20,402 nucleotides of DNA, taken from NCBI GenBank assembly GCA_029259935.1, contig JAJDEH010000032.1, positions 1 through 20,402 of the forward strand, in the 5' to 3' direction. The notes under the pieces were generated by a model. It searched no databases and was not told the DNA's origin. It was given only the letters and a program-made list of their open reading frames with translations. Origin of the DNA: Planctomycetota bacterium (lineage in GTDB: Bacteria > Planctomycetota > Planctomycetia > Pirellulales > Pirellulaceae). The translations under genes and the position numbers were made by a program. Positions 1 to 7,876 of the stretch are shown one piece after another. Numbering within the stretch: the stretch's first letter is position 1; each line of letters begins with the position of its first letter.

Positions 1-53
1 TGACCAAAGACCGGTTTCGCCGGGTCGGTCAGAACGACAAGCCGACGCGTCAT
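1..53 (-). CDS. Possible 5' end of an unidentified gene, cut by the window edge
   Basis: Downstream of the isomerase gene on the same strand, an ATG at 53 opens a frame that runs off the window edge. It reads MTRRLVVLTDPAKPVFG, a hydrophobic strand followed by a turn. The same frame is also open upstream, back into the end of the isomerase gene, so the true start could be earlier, for example at an in-frame TTG. No convincing Shine-Dalgarno precedes the ATG. An alternative start at 136 overlaps the isomerase stop as ATGA but closes after 28 codons. I do not recognise the family. If real, it is the next gene of the isomerase operon. Confidence 0.3.
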   Translation of the reverse strand, partial: MTRRLVVLTDPAKPVFG

Positions 54-132
54 GTTCCGCGCCCGGCCAATCGCGACCGCGCTGAACGTCGCTGGCGCAA
101 TAGAGCAGAAAGCGCGATCGGCCTGGGCATGT

Positions 133-1314
133 TCATCGAGGTCTTTCGCTCGCAATCGGTCGGCGTGCTTGCTCGGCTTTCTCGAGCGCCGGCCGGAGTC
201 TCAACAGCTCCGCAAACGCTAAGAGCACGTGATAGAACGAACTCGACGGAATCTTCTCAGCCTTCGACGTCCCATCCGACCGCTTGTGATCATCCCAAGC
301 GCCGCGCGGTTCGACGGCAAGGTAGCGATCAAGCAATGCCGACGTGCTCTGTGCAACGCGGTCCAATGTGTCTGTCGCTTCAAATTCGAACAGGGCCAAA
401 TTCGCTTTCAGCCGTTCGGTCTGCGGCCAAAGCCGTGAATCTAGATCGAGCGGCGCGCCGTCGTCGCGGACTTGATCTCTCGCCAACCCCGAAGCGGCGT
501 CGACGCCGAATGCTTCCGCGAATTCGTAGAGCCCTTGGGCCTGACTCCGATAGTCCTTTCCGCAGACCGCCGAGAAGTGATGAAGCAGCCAGCACCATTC
601 GAATTGATGGCCTGGCTCGATGATGCGTCCGGCCTCGCCTTTTGCGCGGCGCCAGTCATCTTCGAAGAATTCAGCTAGGGTTCGTGAATCCGAGTCGTAG
701 AACTTGGCGTCGAACAGCCGTGCGATGCGGTCGGCGCGCTCGAGATAGCCATTGTTTCCCGTCACCTGGAAAAGAGTCAGCAAGGCCTCGAACAGATGCA
801 TGTGGGGGTTTTGCTGGCGCGGACCGCTCGGCGGCAGCCAGTTGTGAAAGCCGCCGGACTCGTGACGCATGTGACTGTCAATGAAATCAAGCGTGTGGTT
901 CGCCAACTCCAACGGCTCGGCGTCTCCCGTCGCGCGGTGGAGCCATGCCAACGCAAAAACCACGAATGCGTTGTCATAGAGATCCGCCGTCTCATCGAGC
1001 ACCGCGCCGTCGCGCGTGACGGTTCGCGCCCAGCCGCCGTCCGGTCGCTGCGCATGGTCTCTGAGAAACGTGAACCCAGCCTTGGCTCGGTCGAGGGCTG
1101 GGCCGCTCCAGTCCAAGATCGCGGCATGGGAGTACACGTAGACCTGCCGCGCCTGCGCGCGCACGCGCTTGAACGGAACATTCGCCGGTCGACCGTTTAA
1201 ATCGAGGTGTTCGACAAAGCCGCGGCCCTCGCCGTCAAAACCGACGTGCGCCCAAAACGGCAATGCCTCGTCGAATACCCAGCGGCGTACGTCGTCGAAC
1301 CGGATCAGCGTCAC
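133..1314 (-). CDS. AGE-family sugar isomerase/epimerase (mannose isomerase or mannose-6-phosphate isomerase-like)
   Basis: This is a 393-residue protein of the N-acylglucosamine 2-epimerase family, an (alpha/alpha)6-barrel of cytosolic aldose-ketose isomerases and 2-epimerases. Family marks are RQVYVYSHA (residues 56-64), DLYDNAFV (111-118), NPHMHLFEA (169-177), EPGHQFEW (233-240), RLWPQTERLKA (294-304) and a C-terminal FYHVLLAF. By eye, His171/173, His236 and His362 match the active-site histidines of the family, so it looks intact. Length is normal. I chose a GTG start at 1314 because GAGGA lies seven bases upstream and the family fold begins right there. A longer frame from 1452 would add a hydrophilic tail and overlap the divergent gene. 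In polysaccharide clusters such enzymes often supply mannose or mannose-6-phosphate for GDP-mannose. The exact substrate cannot be read from sequence. Confidence 0.85.
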   Translation of the reverse strand: MTLIRFDDVRRWVFDEALPFWAHVGFDGEGRGFVEHLDLNGRPANVPFKRVRAQARQVYVYSHAAILDWSGPALDRAKAGFTFLRDHAQRPDGGWARTVTRDGAVLDETADLYDNAFVVFALAWLHRATGDAEPLELANHTLDFIDSHMRHESGGFHNWLPPSGPRQQNPHMHLFEALLTLFQVTGNNGYLERADRIARLFDAKFYDSDSRTLAEFFEDDWRRAKGEAGRIIEPGHQFEWCWLLHHFSAVCGKDYRSQAQGLYEFAEAFGVDAASGLARDQVRDDGAPLDLDSRLWPQTERLKANLALFEFEATDTLDRVAQSTSALLDRYLAVEPRGAWDDHKRSDGTSKAEKIPSSSFYHVLLAFAELLRLRPALEKAEQARRPIASERPR

Positions 1315-1318
1315 GCGA

Positions 1319-1394
1319 CGGTCCTCGCTTGTTGTTCGGTCGGTCAGCCTTCTGTCACAGTGCCGACCCACGAACAACGATGTCGCGAGGACCG
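1319..1394. promoter_or_regulatory. Long imperfect inverted repeat in the divergent intergenic region, covering the isomerase ribosome site
   Basis: The left arm has CGGTCCTCGC (1319-1328), two bases, GTTGTTCG (1331-1338), then GTCGG (to 1343). The right arm (1363-1394) is its reverse complement, CCGAC, CGAACAAC (1371-1378) and GCGAGGACCG (1385-1394), with short unequal gaps. About 19 bases form the loop. The GAGGA used by the GTG start at 1314 lies in the left arm as read on the minus strand, and TCCTC in the other arm pairs with it. The region between the divergent starts (1315-1432) must also hold both promoters. Either an RNA hairpin that blocks translation or a large protein-binding dyad is possible. 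Confidence 0.6.
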
Positions 1395-1432
1395 GCGCGC
1401 CGTCGACCGAATCGCGCGGAGGCGCAACGTCG

Positions 1433-2383
1433 ATGTCAACGACCACGCCCATCGAGACGGCCTGGGTCGCATCCGGATCCGGCGGACTTGGGTCATCGCT
1501 CAGCCGAGCGCTTCACGATCGGGGCGTCAAGGTTTTCGCCCCTTCTCGACGCGAGCTGGATCTGTGCGATCTTGCCCGCGTGGCCGCTTACGTCTCCGAC
1601 ATTCGGCCCGACGTCGTGTTCTTGACGGCAGCCGCGACTGGGGGCGTGCAAGCCAATCTCGCGACGCCGTTGCCGTTTCTTGAGGACAACATTCAAATCC
1701 AAATCGCCGTCATGCGCGGCGCGGCGGCAGCAGGCTGCCGGAGACTTGTGTTTGCAGGGTCGACGGCCGTCTACTCTGACAGCGCTCCGCAGCCGTACCG
1801 CGAAGAGGACGCCGCGCGCGGGGTCGACGCCAGCTCGGAACATGCTCTTTACGGCCTCGCGAAATATGTCGGCATGCAGCAGTGCGCCGCCTACTCCCGG
1901 ACGCGAGGTTGTCGCTACGTCACAGCCCTGCTGACGAACCTATACGGCGCGAACGGCCGCATCGACCCGACGCGATCAAACGTGCTGACGGGCGTCATGC
2001 GCCGCGCCATCGAGGCGCGCCGCGTCGGCGCCGAGGACCTCGTGGTATGGGGAGATGGCGAACAGCGTCGGGATTTCCTTCACTACGACGACGCGGCCGA
2101 GGCGATGATTTTGATTGCGGAACGTTCCGACGCCGTCGACGCGATCAATGTCGGCAGCGGCTCTTCCGTGTCGATCCGCGACGCCGCCAAGCTCATTCGA
2201 GGTGTCGTCGGCTTCCAAGGCACGCTGCTTTTCGACGAGACCAAGCCGGTAGGCGTCCTGTCTCGCGATCTCAACGTCAGCCGATTGGCGAGCCTGGGAT
2301 TTGCCCCACGCACATCGCTCAAAGCCGGCCTGGCGACTCTCAGGGATGATCTGGAACGCCGCATTCCATCACCTTCCGCCTAG
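1433..2383 (+). CDS. NAD(P)-dependent SDR sugar-nucleotide reductase, GDP-L-fucose synthase-like
   Basis: This 316-residue extended SDR aligns along its length with GDP-L-fucose synthase (GMER/Fcl). It has a glycine-rich GSGGLG nucleotide loop (15-20), RPDVVFLTAAATGG (58-71), a catalytic Ser110, Tyr140 and Lys144 (YGLAK), TNLYG (168-172), and VVWGDG followed by RRDFLHYDDAAEA. The enzyme family reduces a 4-keto GDP-sugar; true GMER also epimerises C3 and C5. Two epimerase residues of E. coli GMER, Cys109 and His179, correspond by eye to Ala112 and Asn183 here, so it may be a reductase without that epimerase step. The start ATG at 1433 has GGAGG ten bases upstream; an in-frame ATG at 1169 is inside the divergent gene. 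No GDP-mannose 4,6-dehydratase is in the window. Confidence 0.85.
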   Translation: MSTTTPIETAWVASGSGGLGSSLSRALHDRGVKVFAPSRRELDLCDLARVAAYVSDIRPDVVFLTAAATGGVQANLATPLPFLEDNIQIQIAVMRGAAAAGCRRLVFAGSTAVYSDSAPQPYREEDAARGVDASSEHALYGLAKYVGMQQCAAYSRTRGCRYVTALLTNLYGANGRIDPTRSNVLTGVMRRAIEARRVGAEDLVVWGDGEQRRDFLHYDDAAEAMILIAERSDAVDAINVGSGSSVSIRDAAKLIRGVVGFQGTLLFDETKPVGVLSRDLNVSRLASLGFAPRTSLKAGLATLRDDLERRIPSPSA

Positions 2384-2440
2384 CCCTAGCCGCTGAAAGG
2401 CTTCCGGCCGGGCGCCGCCAGTCTTCGACCGCCGCGCAGA

Positions 2441-2476
2441 CATCCTCGGTTGACATGGAGGCGCCACTCGAGGATG
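2441..2476 (+). promoter_or_regulatory. Inverted repeat that could sequester the ribosome site of the double glycosyltransferase
   Basis: CATCCTCG at 2441-2448 is the exact reverse complement of CGAGGATG at 2469-2476, with a 20-base loop. The right arm contains the GAGGA Shine-Dalgarno (2470-2474) for the GTG start at 2481. The left arm supplies the matching TCCTC. It lies in the 97-base gap after the SDR gene. An eight-pair stem is modest and could arise by chance, but the same arrangement occurs at two other genes in this window. Confidence 0.4.
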
Positions 2477-2480
2477 CGAT

Positions 2481-5400
2481 GTGACCGGATTATTGCGCCG
2501 CACCGTCGTGGTCACGGAGAAGCATTTGTCCAGCGGATCTAAACGCTTAGGCCAAAAAGGCTCGAAACGGAAAGTCGTTCTCGTCGACCCCGCCTTGCGG
2601 GATTCGCGCGGCCATCATTTTTTGACGCTTCGAAAATTCGCGGAACATTTTTCTGCCGCGGACGTGCACTTCGCCGTGCACAAGGATTGCTCAAAGGACA
2701 TCGAACTTCCTTCCACGAAAGTGCACCGCGTCTTTCCGGTCTCCATCTACGAGGTTTGGAAAACGCGCTTTCGGCGTCCGCGGCGCGAGTTGCTCAAGGA
2801 GTGGCTCAACGACCGCGTGCGGCTAGATAAGCACGAACACCGGTTTTTAGCCGGCATCATCATCGACCGCCTGATCGGACTCGCCCTGAAGGCTCGAAAC
2901 CACCTGCGCACGAGCAAGCTGCGTTGGTTCGTCTATCTTTTAGTGCTGTTGCTCGCCATTCCCTTGTCGCCACTACTCTTGGCGGTTTGGCTCGTACGCA
3001 AGCTGAGTCGAAAGCGACCGCCCGCGTGGGCGCCGGCTCCATCCGTCTATCTGGAAACGTTAAGGCGGCTAATCGCCGATCTGAACCTCGGCCCGAACGA
3101 CCACATCGTCATTCCGACGACCGAACCGGAACTGGCCTCGGCCAGCCTTTGGCTGCTGACTGTTGGCGCGCCGCAAAAGCTGCCGTACTTCCATCTTCGG
3201 TTCATGTACACGAACGAGACCTTTCTCACGAACCACTACAATTACGAGGGTCTCTATAAGCGGTTGCGCGCGTCGCAGCTGCTCAACACGCGGCTCTTCG
3301 TCTACACCGAAACGCAACGCCACGCCCGCAGCATCGCGAAGTATCTTGGTCATACGCCGCCGCACGTGGCGTACCCGGTCGATCGCGCGACACCGGAAGA
3401 CGCCCTGCCGTACGCGGACGTCAGCCCCTCCTCGCCGCTCGTGGTCGGCTACCTCGGGGACGCGCGCGAGGACAAGGGCTTCGACAAGGTTCTGGAGATC
3501 GTGCGCTCGTTCAACGCTCGCCATCCCAAGCACCGCGAGCATGTGAGATTCGTTGTTCAGGCATTCGGAAATTCGCCAGAACAGGCGCGGCTCGCCACCG
3601 ATTTCCGGATGTCGTTGTTGCGTTCCGACAGCTCGATCGAGGTGATCCCCCGTCACCTCAGCTCCAAAGAGTACGCCGAGCTCATGGGGCGGATCGGCAT
3701 GTTCTTGTTGCCCTATGACCCCAAGCTCTACCGCGTGCGCGGTTCCGGCTTGGTGGCGGAAGCGGTGATCAACGCCCGTCCGTTCTTGGCGACCTCAGGA
3801 TCCTCGCTGGAGGAATTCAATACCCACGGCAATGCCGTTTTCGGCGAAACGCCGAGCGACATGGCTGACGCCGTCGCCGACGCCGTGAGCCGCTATCCGG
3901 AACTGCAACGAGCTGCAAATTCTGCAGCCGAACACCTCCAGCAGCTGATCACCAACAACGCGCTTGGAGAACAGGTCAATAAGTTGCTCGAGCGGGACTC
4001 GAGCTTCTCGGTTCCGCGCCGGGCTTTATTCATCGCACCATATTTTCCGAAGGGCGGATCCGAGTCGACCTTCAAAACGTATCTCACGACATTTAGGGAG
4101 TTCGGCTTTCAAACCACGGCACTCTACATTGAAACGTCGTCCATGCCCCACGGGCGGTATTCGAAGTATGTGCGCGAAACCCAGCAGTACCTTCATCGCG
4201 CGACCGACGGACTCGGCGACTGCGCCTTGTCTTTTAGTTGCTATTTTCCGTTCGGGCTAATCGCGCGACTTGTCAGGCCATTCGCCGCCGTCGTTTTCGA
4301 TCGATCGCTCGAACTGACGCATCGATTCCGGTCCTGGCGGGACTTGCCGCCGTTCGTCGTCGCAGCGGCGCGCCGAGGCGACTATGACCTCGTCTTCGTC
4401 AACCACGTTGAAAACGAGTCGCTATTGAAGAAGCTCCAACCGGCGCCTTCGACTCGAGTCGTCATGGATGCCCATGACCTGCAATCTTTACAGTATCCGC
4501 TCAGGCGAGATCGAGGAGGCCGCTACTTCACAAGCGAGCTTGAATTTGAATGCCAACGCCTCGCGACAGCGGACGCCGTCGTGTTTCCGAGTGTCCCCGA
4601 GATGGGCGCGTTCCTGGAGCAACGGCCGGACGCTAAGAACAAGACCTTCTGCCTTTTTCCACCCAACGCACACGAGCGCGACCACTCGCGGGTCCAATCC
4701 GGAAATCTAGAAATAGACTGGGAAGGTGATCCCTACGCACCGTGGCGTGACGATTTCGACACCCACGACATCATTCAGCACGCTGAAACCGAATGGACGA
4801 TCGAGCGAGAGTTGGAGTCGCTCGACTTCTTGTTCATGGGCAGCCGACACGCCACCAATGAGGCGGCGCTCGATATGCTGCTTTATGAAGTGCTCGACGA
4901 CGAAACACTGAAAGATCGCAACCTGGTGCTGGCCGGAAACGTCGTGGAAAGCTTCTTTCCGGAGTATAAACACCCCAACGTCCACCCCACCCACTTCGCC
5001 ACGCACCTTGAGCCACTGTATTCGAGCGCGCGCCTGATCGTGTTTCCGGCGCCTCATTGGGCGGGTTACGCAACGAAAGTCGCGGCGGCCATGTCCCGAC
5101 GAAAAGCGATTCTGGTCAGTCCGTCTGTCATGTCGTCGTTCGGCGTCAAGGACATCACGCTCCTGCCGTTCGTCGCGCAGAACGCGGCGGAGTTTCGCCA
5201 AAAAATGCAGGAAGCCTCGGCGAGTATCGAAAGGCGAATCGAACTCGCCGACGCCGCCTATGACTTCTACAAGAAGCACTGCTCGCCATCGAGATTCGCG
5301 CAGCGTTTTCGCAAAATGATGAACTCGGTCGAGATCAGCGGCCTCAAGGCCGTCGCTTTGTCCGACGCTGTTCCTCCATATCTGGAGCACAACGCCAACT

Positions 5401-5669
5401 TAAATTCCTACCTACGAGACTTGGCGGCCGGAAAAATGCCGCCGCGGTCGATGCGATCGCCGGACTTCGAAAAGTGGTTCTCGGCCAACAGCGCAATGAA
5501 CTGGCCAAAGCCGAGATACGTCGCCTCTCGCGTCCTCCATCCGGTCCCCACCAACGGCGTTGCAGATACGAGGCGCGCTGCGTCCAAAGCTCCGGGCGCG
5601 CCGCCACGCAAGAAAGGCCGCAATCCCGCTGCGCGCTCTAGGTATCGCCCATCGACGGATCGGCGTTGA
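2481..5669 (+). CDS. Tandem two-domain GT-B (GT4-like) glycosyltransferase with an internal membrane segment
   Basis: This is a 1062-residue protein. Residues 31-505 form one GT-B unit: an N-terminal half (KVVLVDPALRDSRGHH), a hydrophobic stretch at about 149-173 flanked by basic residues (likely membrane-associated), and a nucleotide-binding half with VVGYLGDAREDKGFD (321-335) and RVRGSGLVAEAVINARP (418-434). Residues 513-950 form a second unit starting RRALFIAPYFPKGGSES, with VMDAHDLQSLQ (661-671), LDFLFMGSRHATNEAAL (781-797) and a C-terminal nucleotide-binding region. The last 40 residues are a basic, disordered-looking tail. GT4 enzymes transfer sugars from nucleotide donors, usually retaining the anomer. 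Two units suggest two linkages in one polypeptide, as in bifunctional polysaccharide transferases. The GTG start is supported by GAGG seven bases upstream. Acceptor and donor are unknown. Confidence 0.85.
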   Translation: MTGLLRRTVVVTEKHLSSGSKRLGQKGSKRKVVLVDPALRDSRGHHFLTLRKFAEHFSAADVHFAVHKDCSKDIELPSTKVHRVFPVSIYEVWKTRFRRPRRELLKEWLNDRVRLDKHEHRFLAGIIIDRLIGLALKARNHLRTSKLRWFVYLLVLLLAIPLSPLLLAVWLVRKLSRKRPPAWAPAPSVYLETLRRLIADLNLGPNDHIVIPTTEPELASASLWLLTVGAPQKLPYFHLRFMYTNETFLTNHYNYEGLYKRLRASQLLNTRLFVYTETQRHARSIAKYLGHTPPHVAYPVDRATPEDALPYADVSPSSPLVVGYLGDAREDKGFDKVLEIVRSFNARHPKHREHVRFVVQAFGNSPEQARLATDFRMSLLRSDSSIEVIPRHLSSKEYAELMGRIGMFLLPYDPKLYRVRGSGLVAEAVINARPFLATSGSSLEEFNTHGNAVFGETPSDMADAVADAVSRYPELQRAANSAAEHLQQLITNNALGEQVNKLLERDSSFSVPRRALFIAPYFPKGGSESTFKTYLTTFREFGFQTTALYIETSSMPHGRYSKYVRETQQYLHRATDGLGDCALSFSCYFPFGLIARLVRPFAAVVFDRSLELTHRFRSWRDLPPFVVAAARRGDYDLVFVNHVENESLLKKLQPAPSTRVVMDAHDLQSLQYPLRRDRGGRYFTSELEFECQRLATADAVVFPSVPEMGAFLEQRPDAKNKTFCLFPPNAHERDHSRVQSGNLEIDWEGDPYAPWRDDFDTHDIIQHAETEWTIERELESLDFLFMGSRHATNEAALDMLLYEVLDDETLKDRNLVLAGNVVESFFPEYKHPNVHPTHFATHLEPLYSSARLIVFPAPHWAGYATKVAAAMSRRKAILVSPSVMSSFGVKDITLLPFVAQNAAEFRQKMQEASASIERRIELADAAYDFYKKHCSPSRFAQRFRKMMNSVEISGLKAVALSDAVPPYLEHNANLNSYLRDLAAGKMPPRSMRSPDFEKWFSANSAMNWPKPRYVASRVLHPVPTNGVADTRRAASKAPGAPPRKKGRNPAARSRYRPSTDRR

Positions 5670-5676
5670 CGCCGAT
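5659..5676. terminator. Hairpin between convergent genes
   Basis: ATCGGCG (5659-5665), loop TTGA, CGCCGAT (5670-5676) form a perfect seven-pair stem that overlaps the stop codon of the double glycosyltransferase. The convergent GT2 gene ends 32 bases further on. Neither side has a T-run, so a Rho-independent role is uncertain. Confidence 0.35.
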
Positions 5677-5701
5677 GACTCTGGAGATCTGATCGGCCCG
5701 G

Positions 5702-6946
5702 TCAATCAGCACGCGCGGCATTCAGCTCCGCTTGCAAGCGCGGATGGTCCGGCAAGGCGGAAAGCGCGCGCTTCAAGATGACCTCCGCCAGGCCAGGCCT
5801 GTCCAGTTCACGCAAAGCCACGGCCACATGGCGCGCAACGCCCGCATGCCGCGGCGCTCCCAGCCGCCACTGTTCGGCGGCCTCCCCAATTTCTTCATCG
5901 CTGGACGCCGTCGCCATCGCCCGAAGAAAAGCGCGCCAAACCCGCGCTTGAAACGGCATGTGTCGCAAAAACGCCGCCATCGCGCGGAATTCGGGCTTGT
6001 TCGCCGCTCCGGAATAAAGCCGCCAGCACGCTTCGAGCTCTTGGCGTTGGCGGTCGTTCATCACAACCGGCAGCCGTTGACCGTCGACCGCATGATCGCG
6101 CAACTCCGTGTTAGGGTCCGCCACGGCCAACCCCGATGCGTCGAGCGCTGAAGCCAAGCCACGATCGCGTTCGGCGTCGGTGGCGCTAAAAATCTCAAGG
6201 AAATGCGGCCAGTCCGTCGACGCGTCCGCGATGCGCCGCTCCAACTGTGGTTCGCCCAAACGACAAAGCCACGGCGTCAATTCCGCCAACCTTTGTTCCG
6301 GACCGAACCATCCCCGCGCGACCGTATAAAACTTCAAGGCACACAGCCGAGTTGTTGTTGCGACGCGCAACCACGACTGTTCGAAAAACTTTCCCCACAT
6401 GGTCATGTCCGTGGCGTACGGCTCGACCGACGTGGTCCAACCTTCGGGCAACTTCAAGTAGGCGTCTTTGCGATAGGCCGCGAAGTTGATTCCGATCGGA
6501 ACGAACGCACGCTGCTTCATGCGTTCACGCGCTCGTTCCCCTCCCGGATGCGCGTACGAAATCGTGAAATCTCCGCTGCGATGTACCAGGACGTTCGGCG
6601 AGACGGCAAAATCGGCTGTCGTCAACAGGCGCGACATGACGTCGATTTGGTGGGGCAGCCACACGTCGTCGTCACCAAGGTGGAAGACAAATTCGCACGA
6701 AGCGTCGCGAATGACAGGGTCGCGATAGGGCTCGCCCGTTCGGGGCGCCTTTTCGTGCGATTCATAGCGGATCCGAGAATCTAGTCGTGCGATTGAGGTG
6801 ACAATGCGATACGTGCGCTCGGGTGAGCCGTCGCCGATGACCACCATCTCCCAATCCTGGTCGGTTTGGGCTTGCGCGCTCGCAATGGCGGCGAACAGCG
6901 AGTCTTGATGGTCGTACGTCGGACAAATGATCAGCGTTCGAGCCAT
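5702..6946 (-). CDS. Glycosyltransferase family 2 (GT-A) with helical C-terminal extension
   Basis: This is a 414-residue protein. Residues 1-200 are a GT-A domain: ARTLIICPTYDH at the N-terminus, QDWEMVVIGDGSPERT (30-45) with the nucleotide-contacting Asp, PRTGEPYRDP, and a metal-binding DDD at 92-94 followed by VWLP. The C-terminal 150 residues are helical, and the end (LAEVILKRALSALPDHPRLQ) resembles a TPR unit. It would transfer a sugar from a nucleotide donor at the inner face of the membrane. The ATG at 6946 has GAGG nine bases upstream. A TTG at 6955 that overlaps the stop of the upstream oxidoreductase is an alternative. It is the last gene of a three-gene minus-strand set. The first 35 residues match a broken relic at 19960-20148. 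Confidence 0.85.
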   Translation of the reverse strand: MARTLIICPTYDHQDSLFAAIASAQAQTDQDWEMVVIGDGSPERTYRIVTSIARLDSRIRYESHEKAPRTGEPYRDPVIRDASCEFVFHLGDDDVWLPHQIDVMSRLLTTADFAVSPNVLVHRSGDFTISYAHPGGERARERMKQRAFVPIGINFAAYRKDAYLKLPEGWTTSVEPYATDMTMWGKFFEQSWLRVATTTRLCALKFYTVARGWFGPEQRLAELTPWLCRLGEPQLERRIADASTDWPHFLEIFSATDAERDRGLASALDASGLAVADPNTELRDHAVDGQRLPVVMNDRQRQELEACWRLYSGAANKPEFRAMAAFLRHMPFQARVWRAFLRAMATASSDEEIGEAAEQWRLGAPRHAGVARHVAVALRELDRPGLAEVILKRALSALPDHPRLQAELNAARAD

Positions 6947-6951
6947 TCGTT

Positions 6952-7872
6952 TCAACCTCGCGCCGCCATCGCCAACCCGCGCAATTCCGCGATGGTTTCG
7001 ATCACGCGGGCGCCGAAAACCGCGTCTGATTTGGGTGGTGGTCCGCCGCCGATGTGCTGCACGAAGGCCCGCAGCTCGCGCAGCAAAGGAAACTCCGCTG
7101 AAACGCTTCGGCGCTCGGCGTCGTCGCGCGTTCGCGGCGGGCCGATCTCGCCGCCGCCGCGATACACGAGGATATGATCGCCCAAAGCTTCGTGCAGGAC
7201 GGCAAGGCCGTCATCAAAAACCGCCGCAATGTGTCGATCCATCACCGGCCAACGCATGGAGACGTCGACGACGGCAGACGGATCTTCGCCCAGCATGCCG
7301 ACGACGCCCTCCATACGTTCGCCGGTCCACAAGCCGCGGGCCGCCGCCGGTTTCGGCAAGTCGCCGATGATTTCGGTTGCGATCGCCAGGTCATGCGGCA
7401 GGAGATCCCAGACCGCGTCTGCGTCATCACGGGGCAAGGCCCATTGCAGGCGCTTCGTTCGCACCTGCCGCAAAGCGCCCAATTCTCCTGCGCGCTCAAC
7501 GGCGGCGATCGCCTCTATCCCCGGATGGTACCGCCATTTGTCCATGACGAAGACTTGTCTGGGCGCCCGCGCCGCGATCTCGCGCGCTTGTTCGGCATCG
7601 ATCGTCAGTGGTTTTTCGCAGAAGATCGGCTTTCCGGTCGGAATCAACTGATTTAGCCATTCATAGTGGCGCGCGCTCGGGGCGGCGATGACCCAACCGT
7701 CGACGTCTGCAAAGTCATCCATGTCAGCGTGGACCGCTGCGGCTCCGCCCTTTTGCGCGCTACGGCGCGATTCATCTCCACGAGCGAAAACGAACACGTC
7801 ACATTCCAGCAAGCGCAGGTCGCGTAGGATGTTACGGCCCCAGCGACCGCATCCGATCAATCCGATTCGCAT
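6952..7872 (-). CDS. Gfo/Idh/MocA-family NAD(P)-dependent sugar oxidoreductase
   Basis: This 306-residue protein starts MRIGLIGCGRWGRN, a Rossmann loop with Gly7, Gly9 and Gly12. It carries the family EKP signature at 86-88 (FCEKPLT) and a downstream PHDLAI that holds the usual catalytic-site His. Length is a little short for the family (usually 330-380). These enzymes oxidise or reduce sugar hydroxyls, often C3 of a nucleotide sugar. The ATG at 7872 lies four bases after the cupin stop, with GAGG in range; a longer frame to 7923 would overlap the cupin gene. Tight coupling with an RmlC-like cupin suggests the two act in sequence on one sugar nucleotide. The substrate is not known. Confidence 0.85.
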   Translation of the reverse strand: MRIGLIGCGRWGRNILRDLRLLECDVFVFARGDESRRSAQKGGAAAVHADMDDFADVDGWVIAAPSARHYEWLNQLIPTGKPIFCEKPLTIDAEQAREIAARAPRQVFVMDKWRYHPGIEAIAAVERAGELGALRQVRTKRLQWALPRDDADAVWDLLPHDLAIATEIIGDLPKPAAARGLWTGERMEGVVGMLGEDPSAVVDVSMRWPVMDRHIAAVFDDGLAVLHEALGDHILVYRGGGEIGPPRTRDDAERRSVSAEFPLLRELRAFVQHIGGGPPPKSDAVFGARVIETIAELRGLAMAARG

Positions 7873-7876
7873 GAGT

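Noticed and set aside
1169..1432. N-terminal extension of the SDR gene in the same frame
   Set aside because: It lies inside the divergent isomerase gene, is Arg/Ser/Thr-rich with no fold, and the ATG at 1433 has a good GGAGG and begins just before the Rossmann strand.
3069..3656. Long open frame antisense to the first GT domain (195 codons)
   Set aside because: No domain, no ribosome site, and complete overlap with clearly coding sequence on the other strand.
4707..5390. Long open frame antisense to the double glycosyltransferase (227 codons)
   Set aside because: Arg-rich composition without any motif; it mirrors the conserved second GT domain and is a by-product of GC-rich codon use.
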